This document shows positions 1 through 7,409 of a DNA stretch of 41,172 nucleotides, one piece after another (within the stretch, counting starts at the first letter, position 1; every line of letters begins with the position of its first letter). The stretch comes from Acidaminococcaceae bacterium (GTDB lineage: Bacteria > Bacillota > Negativicutes > Acidaminococcales > Acidaminococcaceae), in the NCBI GenBank assembly GCA_017554485.1, contig JAFZIG010000069.1, forward strand, positions 1-41,172, read 5' to 3'. The position numbers were made by a program, and so were the translations under genes. The notes below the pieces were generated by a model that searched no databases, was not told the DNA's origin, and saw only the letters and a program-made list of their open reading frames with translations.

Positions 1-1
1 G

Positions 2-244
2 GTGTGCGGCGATCACTGCTCCCCGATTTCCGATACGACGATCATGTCCTCTGCCGGCGCCCAGTGCATCCACCTGAACCATGTTACTACCCAGATTCCT
101 TACGCCATGACGGTGGCGGTGGTTTCCTTCTTCACGTACGTGGTGGCGGGCTTCAGCAAGAGCGCTGTGGTTTCGCTGATCTTTGGCGTCGTGATCCTGT
201 GCATGGGTCTGATGGCTATGCGGAGAAGGGATCTGCAGAAGTAA
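2..244 (+). CDS. Na+/H+ antiporter, NhaC family (C-terminal fragment)
   Basis: This is the last 80 residues of a polytopic inner-membrane protein whose 5' part lies before the window. The stretch GDHCSPISDTTIMSSAGA is the conserved motif near the end of NhaC-type Na+/H+ antiporters, which exchange cytoplasmic Na+ for external protons. It is followed by two hydrophobic segments (around VAVVSFFTYVVAGF and VVSLIFGVVILCMGLMA) and a short basic tail, as expected for the last membrane helices. The valine codon at position 2 is internal, not a start. A hairpin terminator follows 12 bases after the stop. The family call is from motif recognition; ion specificity cannot be read here. Confidence 0.85.
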   Translation: MCGDHCSPISDTTIMSSAGAQCIHLNHVTTQIPYAMTVAVVSFFTYVVAGFSKSAVVSLIFGVVILCMGLMAMRRRDLQK

Positions 245-256
245 AATCTAAAATGT

Positions 257-307
257 AAACTGCGTCCGGAATAACAAAAAATGTTGTCCCGCGACGCAGT
301 TTTTTTA
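257..307 (+). terminator. Rho-independent terminator after the antiporter gene
   Basis: A perfect 10-bp inverted repeat (257-266 AAACTGCGTC with 293-302) with a 26-nt loop runs into a T6 tract at 301-306. It follows directly on the antiporter stop codon. Confidence 0.7.
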
Positions 308-388
308 TGGAAAGAACTTGCGTTTCGTGTTAAAATAACATAAGAGATTTTAAAATATTTTTTATAAATTTTATTAGGAGGAAGCGGC

Positions 389-1987
389 ATGTTAAAAGAC
401 GGAAAGATCTGGGTAGCGAATAACGATAAAGGCGAAAATATTTTCATCCTGCCGAAGATGGCAAACCGTCACGGTCTGGTGGCGGGGGCTACCGGTACCG
501 GCAAGACTATCACCTTAAAAGTAATGGCAGAAAGCTTCAGCGACATGGGCGTGCCGGTGTTCATTGCCGACGTGAAAGGCGATGTGGCGGGCATGATGTG
601 CCCCGGCATCAACACGGAAGACATGCAGAAGCGGATCCAGAAGTTCGGCCTGGCGGAAGCGGGCTTCGAATATAAGGGCTGCCCTGTAACATTGTGGGAT
701 ATTTTCGGACAGAAGGGCATCCCCCTGCGCACTACGGTTTCCGAGATCGGTCCCTTACTGCTGGCTCGGATTTTGGAATTAAATGACCTGCAGGGCGCCA
801 TTTTAAATATCGTATTCAAGATTGCGGACGACAACCAGCTGCTGCTGATCGACACCAAAGACCTGAAAGCCATGCTGAATTTTGTGAATGATAACCGCAC
901 AAAATTTGAAGCGGAATACGGCAAGATGAGTCCTGCTTCCATTACGGCTATCATCCGTGCCATTGTGGCGCTGGAGACCCAGGGGGGCGACATCTTCTTC
1001 GGCGAACCGGCTCTTTCCATTGCGGACTGGCTGACCCAGGACTGCGGCAAAGGCATGATCAACATCCTGGACAGCGAAAGCCTCATTAATAACGGGAAAT
1101 TATACTCCACCTTCCTGCTGTGGATGATGTCCGAACTGTTTGAAACCCTGCCGGAAGTAGGCGACCTGCCGAAACCCAAGATGGTGTTCTTCTTCGATGA
1201 AGCCCACCTGCTGTTCAACGGTGCCTCCAAGGCCCTGCTGGATAAGATCGAGCAGGTGGTGAAGCTGATCCGTTCCAAAGGCGTGGGCATTTATTTCTGC
1301 ACCCAGAGCCCCAAGGATATTCCCGACGGTGTGCTGGCACAGTTAGGTAACAAAGTGCAGCATGCCCTGCGGGCGTATACCCCGGCCGATCAGCGGGCGG
1401 TCAAAGCGGCGGCGGCTTCCTACCGTCCCAATCCGGAATTCGATACGGCATCCACCATTATGGAACTGGGTACCGGCAAAGCGGTAGTGTCTTTCTTAGG
1501 GGCAGACGGCATCCCCGGTATCGTGCAGAAGGCTTCCATCCTGCCGCCCCAGTGCAGCATGGGCTCCATTTCTGACGGGCAGCGTGACCAGGCCATTAAG
1601 GCAAGCCTGCTGTATAGCAAATACTCCAACTACTTTGACCGGGATTCTGCTTATGAGTTCCTGCAGCGGCAGCAGCAGGTAGCGGCAAAGGAAGCGGAAG
1701 AAGCCAAAGCCGCGGCAGAGCAGGCCAAGATTGCGGAAAAGGAAGCAAAGGAAGCGGCCCTGGCCAAGGAAAAAGCAGAAAAAGAGGCGGCCCGTGAAGC
1801 GGCAAAAGCTGAGGCGGAAAAGAACCGTGTGATTAAATCCGTAGGCGGCAGCGTCATAGGAACGGTAGGTCGTCAGGTAGGAAAGACTCTGGGCGGCTCT
1901 GTAGGGGGCAGCGTAGGCAAGACCGTGGGCGGCAATCTGGGCGCCAGCTTGCTGCGCGGTATATTCGGCACCTTCTTCAAGGGATGA
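389..1987 (+). CDS. HerA-like ATPase, DUF853 (YjgR) family
   Basis: A 532-residue cytoplasmic P-loop ATPase. The Walker A motif GATGTGKT is at residues 33-40 and the Walker B DEAH at 270-273, inside a FtsK/HerA-type RecA fold. The opening layout, with IADVKGDVAGM after Walker A, is typical of the DUF853/YjgR family, whose cellular role is not well established. After about residue 430 comes an Ala/Glu/Lys-rich heptad-like segment (about 437-485), probably coiled coil. The protein ends in a Gly-rich tail (VGGSVGGSVGKTVGG) that could pack against membranes or oligomerise; that is inference. A strong AGGAGG lies 7 bases before ATG 389. The gene stands alone and converges on nrdD. Confidence 0.85.
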   Translation: MLKDGKIWVANNDKGENIFILPKMANRHGLVAGATGTGKTITLKVMAESFSDMGVPVFIADVKGDVAGMMCPGINTEDMQKRIQKFGLAEAGFEYKGCPVTLWDIFGQKGIPLRTTVSEIGPLLLARILELNDLQGAILNIVFKIADDNQLLLIDTKDLKAMLNFVNDNRTKFEAEYGKMSPASITAIIRAIVALETQGGDIFFGEPALSIADWLTQDCGKGMINILDSESLINNGKLYSTFLLWMMSELFETLPEVGDLPKPKMVFFFDEAHLLFNGASKALLDKIEQVVKLIRSKGVGIYFCTQSPKDIPDGVLAQLGNKVQHALRAYTPADQRAVKAAAASYRPNPEFDTASTIMELGTGKAVVSFLGADGIPGIVQKASILPPQCSMGSISDGQRDQAIKASLLYSKYSNYFDRDSAYEFLQRQQQVAAKEAEEAKAAAEQAKIAEKEAKEAALAKEKAEKEAAREAAKAEAEKNRVIKSVGGSVIGTVGRQVGKTLGGSVGGSVGKTVGGNLGASLLRGIFGTFFKG

Positions 1988-1994
1988 TTCTCGC

Positions 1995-2095
1995 TGGCCT
2001 AAATTCCCCTGTACTGCGTTGTCGTCGGTCGACGTAGTCCCGCTACGTCTTCCTCCTCCGCCTTGTACAGCGAAATTTATCCTGCGCGATAAGTT
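1995..2095. repeat. Palindromic intergenic repeat element
   Basis: Imperfect outer arms (about 2002-2016 TAAATTCCCCTGTAC and 2074-2088) enclose a smaller hairpin (2031-2047, ACGTAG/CTACGT around TCCCG). The core, GACGTAG..CCGCTACGTCTTC followed by CCTTGT, resembles the core of the element at 36979-37127, although the outer arms differ. It lies between convergent genes and has no coding signal. It may be a MITE-like or REP-like element. Confidence 0.5.
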
Positions 2096-2116
2096 ACATA
2101 TTGTAATTATAGAAAC

Positions 2117-2149
2117 AAAAACTCCCATCCAATTCGGATGGGAGTTTTT
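2117..2149. terminator. Bidirectional terminator between the ATPase gene and nrdD
   Basis: A perfect 14-bp stem (2117-2130 with 2136-2149) has a 5-nt loop, with A5 on one side and T5 on the other. It can therefore end transcription from the ATPase gene on the plus strand and from nrdGD on the minus strand. Confidence 0.9.
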
Positions 2150-2163
2150 AGTTGGGAGTTGAA

Positions 2164-4707
2164 TTATCCCTGCAGTCTGTCAATGTATGTTTTGATTTCG
2201 TTTACGTTGTACAGCAGTTTTGTTTCGCTGCCGGTCTCGTCGATGAGGGTGGGTACGGCGCAGATGTTAAACTTTCTGGCCAGCTCCGCGCCTTCGTTTT
2301 CTTCTGCTAACAGTGGTGTGAATTCCACGTTTGCTTCTTTCAGCATCTTCTTTACCATGTTGCAATTGGGGCAGGTGCGGGTGGAAATCAGGTAGCGTTT
2401 CCCGTTGGAAGCCAGGGCTGCCGGGGAAGGAGCGCTGCTGTTCATGATTTTCGCAGCCAGATTTTTGGCAGCGTCCATCATCTGTTTGTCAGGGAGCTCT
2501 GCGGTTTGCGGGAAGACGTTTGCTCTTTTTGCTGCGTCTGCCGCCTGTACTCCGCAGGCAACCCGGGCGGAAACTTCCGCGTCGGCTTCCAGTTTGTTCT
2601 CCCGGTCAATGCGAACCTGCTCGGTGTTGTAGGTCTTGCGATTCTGGAATTCGCTGACCTTGCCGTCATTCCAGTTCCGTACCGGACGGTAGTAACCGGT
2701 GATACGGGAGTACACTTCGGCGTTGCGGCCGCATTTGGGGCAGGTGAAGTGCTCGCCCCGGATATAACCGTGTTCCGCGCAGACGGAATAGGTGGGGGAC
2801 AAAGTGTAGTAAGGCAGCTTGAAGTTCTGGGCGATCTTGCGTACCAGTGTAGCGGCGGACTGCCAGTCCGGCAGGCGCTCGCCTAAGAAACCGTGGAACA
2901 CGGTGCCGCTGGTATACAGGGTCTGCAGGTCGTCTTCCAGTTCCAGGGCGTCGAAGATGTCATCCGTGTAACCGACGGGCAGGTGGCTGCTGTTGGTGTA
3001 GTAGGGGGCGTTGCCGTCTTTGGCCGCGGTCAGGATGCCGGGGAACTCTTCCGTGTCGTGTTTCGCGAAACGGTAGGAGGTGGATTCCGCCGGAGTGGCT
3101 TCCAGGTTGTAGAGGTCGCCGTACTCTTCCTGATAATCTGACAGACGGGTGCGCATGTGATTCAGCACTTCGATGGCAAAAGCGCGGCCCTTTTCCGTGG
3201 TCATGTCTTCGTCCTTCATCCAGGCGGCGTTCAGGATGGCTTCGTTCATGCCTACCATGCCGATGGTGGAGAAGTGGTTCTTGAAGGTGCCCAGGTAACG
3301 GCGGGTATAAGGATAGAGGCCTTCGTCCATGAGGCGGCTGATGACTTTGCGTTTCACTGACAGGGAGCGGGCGGCGATGTCCATGTATTTATCCAGCGTG
3401 GCGTAGAACTCTTCCTTCGTCTTGCTCAGGTAGGCGATGCGGGGCAGGTTCAGGGTCACTACGCCGATGGAACCGGTGCTTTCGCCGGAGCCGAAGAAGC
3501 CGCCGGCCTTCTTGCGCAGTTCCCGCAGGTCCAGGCGCAGACGGCAGCACATGCTGCGCACGTCGGAGGGCTTCATGTCGGAATTGATGTAGTTGGAGAA
3601 ATAAGGCGTGCCGTATTTGGCCGTCATTTCAAATAGGAGTCGGTTATTTTCCGTGGCGCTCCAGTCAAACTCTTTGGTAATGGAATAGGTTGGAATCGGA
3701 TACTGGAAGCCCCGGCCGTTGGCGTCGCCTTCGATCATGGTCTCGATGAAGGCCTTGTTCACCATATCCATCTCTGCCTTGCAGTCGCTGTAGGTGAAGT
3801 CCATGTTCTTGCCGCCTACGATAGCCGGCATGTCCTTCATGTCATCGGGCACGGTCCAGTCCAGGGTGATGTTGGTGAAAGGTGCCTGGGTACCCCAGCG
3901 GGACGGGGTGTTCACGCCGTAGATGAAGGACTGGATGCACTGCTTCACTTCTTTATAGTCAAGATTGTCAACTTTTACAAAGGGAGCCAGGTAGGTATCA
4001 AAGGAAGAGAACGCCTGGGCCCCGGCCCATTCGTTCTGCATGATGCCCAGGAAGTTGACCATCTGGTTGCAGAGGGTGCTTAAATGTTTCGCAGGCGCGG
4101 AGGAGATGCGGTCGGGAACGCCGCCCAGGCCTTCCTGGATCAGCTGCTTTAAGCTCCAGCCCGCGCAGTAGCCGGTGAGCATGCTCAGGTCATGCAAATG
4201 GATGAAGCATTTGCGGTGCGCTTCCGCGATGTCTTCGTCGTAAATTTCGCTGAGCCAGTAGTTGGCGGTGATGGCACCGGAGTTGGAGAGGATCAGGGCG
4301 CCTACGCTTAAGGTAACGGTAGAGTTTTCCTTAACGCGCCAGTCTTTGTCCTTGCCGATGTAACCGTCTACCAGTTTTTTATAGTCAAGCAGGGTGTTCT
4401 TGGTGGCGCGGGCCTGCTGATGCTGTTTACGGTATAAGATGTAGGCTTTGGCGGTCTTCACGTAATCGCATTTCATCAACGTGGATTCCACGCGGTCCTG
4501 GATATCCTCTACAGTAGGAATTTCCTGGGAGTTTTCCCGCAGGTTGGTGATGACCATCAGGGTGATGGCACCGGCGATGGTGGAAACGTTTCTTGCTTCT
4601 ACTTCGCCGGTGGCGATAAATGCTTTGGCGATGGCGTTTTCAATCTTCTTCTCGTCAAAGGGTACGGTGATGCCGTTACGTTTTACTACATTCTTAAAAT
4701 ACGTCAT
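2164..4707 (-). CDS. nrdD: Anaerobic (class III) ribonucleoside-triphosphate reductase with C-terminal glutaredoxin-like domain
   Basis: The glycyl-radical enzyme that makes deoxynucleotides from NTPs without oxygen. In order it has an N-terminal ATP-cone (residues about 1-95, FKNVVKRNGITVPFDEKKIENAI), the ten-stranded barrel core with MCCRLRLDLRELRKKAGGFF, a C-terminal zinc site (VCAEHGY...CPKCG), and the radical loop RITGYYRPVRNWNDG. After about residue 770 comes an extra domain, KRYLISTRTCPNCNMVKKM...AVPTLI, a thioredoxin-fold glutaredoxin-like unit with a CPNC active site. ATG 4707 is preferred because GGAGGAGAG lies just upstream; an in-frame ATG at 4728 would overlap that signal. It follows nrdG by 47 nt, so the two are probably one transcript. 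The built-in redoxin suggests reduction by thiols rather than formate (inference). Confidence 0.95.
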   Translation of the reverse strand: MTYFKNVVKRNGITVPFDEKKIENAIAKAFIATGEVEARNVSTIAGAITLMVITNLRENSQEIPTVEDIQDRVESTLMKCDYVKTAKAYILYRKQHQQARATKNTLLDYKKLVDGYIGKDKDWRVKENSTVTLSVGALILSNSGAITANYWLSEIYDEDIAEAHRKCFIHLHDLSMLTGYCAGWSLKQLIQEGLGGVPDRISSAPAKHLSTLCNQMVNFLGIMQNEWAGAQAFSSFDTYLAPFVKVDNLDYKEVKQCIQSFIYGVNTPSRWGTQAPFTNITLDWTVPDDMKDMPAIVGGKNMDFTYSDCKAEMDMVNKAFIETMIEGDANGRGFQYPIPTYSITKEFDWSATENNRLLFEMTAKYGTPYFSNYINSDMKPSDVRSMCCRLRLDLRELRKKAGGFFGSGESTGSIGVVTLNLPRIAYLSKTKEEFYATLDKYMDIAARSLSVKRKVISRLMDEGLYPYTRRYLGTFKNHFSTIGMVGMNEAILNAAWMKDEDMTTEKGRAFAIEVLNHMRTRLSDYQEEYGDLYNLEATPAESTSYRFAKHDTEEFPGILTAAKDGNAPYYTNSSHLPVGYTDDIFDALELEDDLQTLYTSGTVFHGFLGERLPDWQSAATLVRKIAQNFKLPYYTLSPTYSVCAEHGYIRGEHFTCPKCGRNAEVYSRITGYYRPVRNWNDGKVSEFQNRKTYNTEQVRIDRENKLEADAEVSARVACGVQAADAAKRANVFPQTAELPDKQMMDAAKNLAAKIMNSSAPSPAALASNGKRYLISTRTCPNCNMVKKMLKEANVEFTPLLAEENEGAELARKFNICAVPTLIDETGSETKLLYNVNEIKTYIDRLQG

Positions 4708-4754
4708 GATACGATCTCTCTCCTCCATTTTTCCTAATTATTTTTCATTTACGT

Positions 4755-5270
4755 TTACATTATTTTTGATTCAGGTAATTCAATTACTCTGTTTTCCTGC
4801 AGCGAATGCTGCACGTCTATGAGGCGCTGGTTGTCGCTGCCCCGCCAGATGGCACGGCCGGTTTTCAGTTTTTCCACAAAAGGGCCGTCCACTAAAACGT
4901 CCAGCAGGGTAAGGGCTTCTTTGGCTATTTCGCCTGCCGTGCCCTTTTGGATCTGTTCAAAGGTCCAGCCGGTGTAGAGCCAGATGTTCAGCCCAGCCGC
5001 TTTGGCAGCCTGCGCGATTTCGATCACTGCCTGCGGCTGCAGCAGCGGGTCACCGCCGGAAAATGTAAGGCCGTCCAGGTATTTTGTCTGTAAAACTTCC
5101 TGTATTACGTCCGTCACGTTCCGTTCGGTTCCGCCCACGGGGTCGTGCGTCTCCGGATTCTGGCACCCCGGACAATGGTGGGGGCAGCCCTGGAAAAACA
5201 ACACGTAACGCACTCCGGGCCCGTTCACGGAAGAGTGCTTCTTGCTGCCTGAAATGCGTACTGTGCTCAT
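4755..5270 (-). CDS. nrdG: Anaerobic ribonucleotide reductase activating enzyme (radical SAM)
   Basis: A 171-residue radical SAM protein that cleaves S-adenosylmethionine to place the glycyl radical on NrdD. The [4Fe-4S] motif CPHHCPGC is at residues 29-36 (Cys29, 33, 36), inside FFQGCPHHCPGCQNPETHD, which is typical for NrdG. FSGGDPLLQP is the conserved glycine-rich SAM-binding segment. Length is normal for the family. It is the first gene of the operon, before nrdD, the reverse of the common nrdD-nrdG order. AAGG lies 8 bases before ATG. The promoter with an NrdR box is immediately upstream. Confidence 0.95.
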   Translation of the reverse strand: MSTVRISGSKKHSSVNGPGVRYVLFFQGCPHHCPGCQNPETHDPVGGTERNVTDVIQEVLQTKYLDGLTFSGGDPLLQPQAVIEIAQAAKAAGLNIWLYTGWTFEQIQKGTAGEIAKEALTLLDVLVDGPFVEKLKTGRAIWRGSDNQRLIDVQHSLQENRVIELPESKIM

Positions 5271-5317
5271 ACTGAAGACCTTCTTTTTAGACAGAGTGGT
5301 ATTGTTTGGTACTACCC

Positions 5318-5345
5318 ATTATAACACAATTAGTGGGTCTGTCAA
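5318..5345 (-). promoter_or_regulatory. Sigma-70 promoter of nrdG-nrdD
   Basis: Read on the minus strand, a perfect -35 TTGACA (5340-5345) and a perfect -10 TATAAT (5318-5323) are separated by 16 bases. It lies about 50 bases before the nrdG start. Confidence 0.85.
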
Positions 5346-5352
5346 TAGAAAA

Positions 5353-5368
5353 ACACAAGATATTGTGT
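5353..5368. promoter_or_regulatory. NrdR box upstream of the nrdG promoter
   Basis: The 16-mer ACACAAGATATTGTGT is palindromic at its ends and matches the published NrdR-box consensus (ACAC-W-ATATAT-W-GTGT) at nearly all positions. It sits just upstream of the -35 element. A half-matching second site (5324-5339, one arm ACACAATT) falls between -35 and -10. NrdR is the ATP/dATP-sensing repressor of ribonucleotide reductase genes, and paired boxes are its usual operator. Confidence 0.75.
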
Positions 5369-5815
5369 TTTTGCAAAAAAAGAACCGGATCACATACAAC
5401 AATGCGTGTAGTCCGGGTCCTAATCATTGGTTCCTGATTATTATTTCAAAATTGCAGGTATCTTTTCAAGTCAGCTAAAAGCTAAATTTGGCCTTACGAT
5501 GACTGCCTGGTCGTAATTACGACCAACTTTGAAACGAAAACCCGCATAGATACTGAGGTTTGGTTCCCTCTACTCTTAAATATTTAAAGATAGACAGTTT
5601 GTATGTCTGTACAGGCGAAGCCGTAAGATACAGCTGTCAAACTGTCAGAGTGTGGAGGCTTTAGGTTTTGCCCGCAATTCCTCATCAATGTTTTTATGTT
5701 TGTATCAGGTAGCGCAGCTCTCGCTGAAAAAGGCATTACTGTACTCAAGAGCGTCGATAATGGGACTTAGTGTAAAAATAGTGAAAATTTAGTGGAATTA
5801 TTAGGCTGTTGCTGA
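5369..5815. other. Non-coding stretch between nrdG and fic
   Basis: About 450 bases with no convincing gene on either strand. It holds the first copy of the 57-bp direct repeat (5602-5658), an inverted pair GACAGTTTG / CAAACTGTC (about 5593-5601 and 5636-5645) bracketing part of that copy, and AT-rich DNA leading to the fic promoter. A vestigial gene or small RNA cannot be excluded. Confidence 0.5.
5602..5658. repeat. 57-bp direct repeat, copy 1 (before fic)
   Basis: Runs from TATGTCT to GTGTGGAGG and matches 6974-7030 in the same orientation at 54 of 57 positions. Contains a GGCGAAGCC mini-hairpin and an internal CTGTCAAACTGTC duplication. Confidence 0.85.
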
Positions 5816-5845
5816 TATAATATTGTCAGGATATTTCAGGATATT
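5816..5845 (+). promoter_or_regulatory. Putative fic promoter -10 and tandem decamer
   Basis: TATAAT at 5816-5821 is a perfect -10, but there is no good -35. It is followed by two tandem copies of TCAGGATATT (about 5826-5845) just before the ribosome binding site, a possible operator. Confidence 0.4.
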
Positions 5846-5860
5846 ATTGAGGTGACAATT

Positions 5861-6961
5861 ATGATCAAAGCAGTTTTAACAAATGAAATTCTTAAATATA
5901 TAACCGAAACAGAAAAAAACAGATTCAGGGTTTCTTCGGTAAAACTATCTCGGTCTGTGGCAAACAGGCTGCGCAAAAACTCCAAGAAGAAAAGCTCGTA
6001 TGCATCCACCAAAATTGAAGGCAATCCTCTTTCCGAAAAACAGGCCGATGAAGTAATCGAGCGTGACGAAAGGAAACATTTCCTGAAACCGGAGCAGGAA
6101 GTCCGTAATTATTTCCTTGCGCTGAATTATCTGGAAGAGAAGGCAAAGAAAAAGGTAAAATTCTCTAAAGAGTTGATCCTGGATGTTCAGGAATATGTGG
6201 AAAAAGGAGCATCAGAAGAAAAAATAGGGCTGCGGGGTCCTATGCCTCCGGGGGTATTATTTGCAGTATATGATTCCCAAAGCGGAAATCCGGAGTACAT
6301 ACCTCCGGAATACAGTGATGTCCCGCAACTCCTGGACGAACTGGTTGCGTATGTCAATACCACGGATGACCACCCGCTGCTGGTGGCTGCGGTGGTACAT
6401 TACCAGCTGGTAACCATCCATCCGTTTGAAGACGGGAACGGACGAACGGCCCGTCTGCTTTCCGGATATGTTTTGGACATAAACGGGTACGGATTTAACG
6501 GCATCGGGTCTCTGGAAGAATACTTTGCGTATGATATCAATGCATACTATGAATCGCTCCAGATGGGACTGCCGGCTCTTTATTATTCGGGCAGAAATAA
6601 TCCGCCTCACCCGGAAATCTGGTTCAAATATTTCCTTCGCATGATGTTGCTGTATTCAAATAAAATATGCGAGCTGTCCGAAAGTTCAAATGAAGAAGAA
6701 ATAAGCGGAAGCCTGTCCTATCTGAAAGCAAGGGAGAAAGAACTGCTGCTGTTCCTGATTAAAAATTATAAAAGGGGATTCACTCCGATTGAGGTAAGCC
6801 GCGAATTGGGCGTAACCAATAAAACAATCATAAACAGACTGGCAGTTCTTGCCAGGAACGGTTTCGTTGTTCCGGTTATGGCAAAGGAACGTATCCGGTC
6901 ATACGAACTGAGTGATTTTGCCAAACAGCATGAAAAAGAGATAAAAAGGATGACTGAATAA
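5861..6961 (+). CDS. Fic family protein with N-terminal inhibitory helix and C-terminal winged helix
   Basis: A 366-residue Fic-domain protein. The active-site motif HPFEDGNGRTAR (about residues 184-195) is complete, including the catalytic His, so it should be able to transfer AMP or another nucleotide to protein targets. Near the N-terminus STKIEGN matches the inhibitory (S/T)xxxE(G/N) motif, marking a class II, self-inhibited Fic protein that needs no separate antitoxin. The last ~90 residues (EKELLLFLIKNYKRGFTPIEVSRELGVTNKTIINRLAVLARNG) read as a winged helix-turn-helix. ATG 5861 is preferred because GAGG lies 8 bases upstream; GTG 5852 overlaps that site. Flanked by 57-bp direct repeats. 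The target protein is unknown. Confidence 0.9.
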   Translation: MIKAVLTNEILKYITETEKNRFRVSSVKLSRSVANRLRKNSKKKSSYASTKIEGNPLSEKQADEVIERDERKHFLKPEQEVRNYFLALNYLEEKAKKKVKFSKELILDVQEYVEKGASEEKIGLRGPMPPGVLFAVYDSQSGNPEYIPPEYSDVPQLLDELVAYVNTTDDHPLLVAAVVHYQLVTIHPFEDGNGRTARLLSGYVLDINGYGFNGIGSLEEYFAYDINAYYESLQMGLPALYYSGRNNPPHPEIWFKYFLRMMLLYSNKICELSESSNEEEISGSLSYLKAREKELLLFLIKNYKRGFTPIEVSRELGVTNKTIINRLAVLARNGFVVPVMAKERIRSYELSDFAKQHEKEIKRMTE

Positions 6962-6973
6962 GCAATATCAAAT

Positions 6974-7030
6974 TATGTCTCTATAGGCGAAGCCGTAAGA
7001 TACAACTGTCAAACTGTCAGAGTGTGGAGG
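6974..7030. repeat. 57-bp direct repeat, copy 2 (after fic)
   Basis: Begins 13 bases after the fic stop codon and differs from 5602-5658 at three positions. The two copies are 1372 bp apart and bracket the whole fic transcription unit. Confidence 0.85.
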
Positions 7031-7103
7031 TTGAGAGTTTCCTCGCCGGAAACGGCTTTTGTGATTATACGAAAACAAACCTGACGGATAATTGCTGAAT
7101 AAG

Positions 7104-7132
7104 TTGCCCGTTCAGATACAGTATGGTAAAAT
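7104..7132 (+). promoter_or_regulatory. Candidate promoter of AT1
   Basis: TTGCCC (7104-7109), a 17-base spacer, then TAAAAT (7127-7132). It would give AT1 a leader of about 270 bases. Confidence 0.45.
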
Positions 7133-7409
7133 AACATATATAGCGTTCTTAGTCAACAATTATAAAAGCAAGTATTCGACCCAGTGACCTGATAGTTCCG
7201 TGTATCCCTACAGAAAGATAAAGAAAGCAGGGTAACCTATCATGACGCACGGGAACCAGAGACACCGGTGCAATTTCATAATTTCAACTTACTATCTGCA
7301 TTTGTCAGTGCGGCAATACCGTGCGGACTGATGCGGATTTTTTGTATTTGCTGATAAAAAACTGAGTTATACTGTATGCCTGCGATTAAAGGCGGAAAGG
7401 GTGGACAGC
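7133..7409 (+). other. Long, possibly structured 5' leader of AT1
   Basis: No gene is seen. Complementary segments GTTCCGTG (about 7195-7202) and CACGGGAAC (about 7248-7256) could close a domain, with CCCTAC/GCAGGG paired inside. No known riboswitch class was recognised. The ribosome binding site AAGGGTGG ends 5 bases before ATG 7410. Confidence 0.3.

Noticed and set aside
469..1290. 273-codon antisense frame in the HerA-like ATPase gene
   Set aside because: No ribosome binding site, no domain, and the sense gene is clear.
5602..7030. 57-bp repeat pair as a minimal CRISPR
   Set aside because: Only two copies, 1.3 kb apart, with a gene between and no cas genes.
7225..7265. Possible c-di-GMP (GEMM) riboswitch, because of ACGCACGGGAACC
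   Set aside because: Only a short stretch resembles the conserved part; the second helix and GACGCAAAGCC-like segment are absent.
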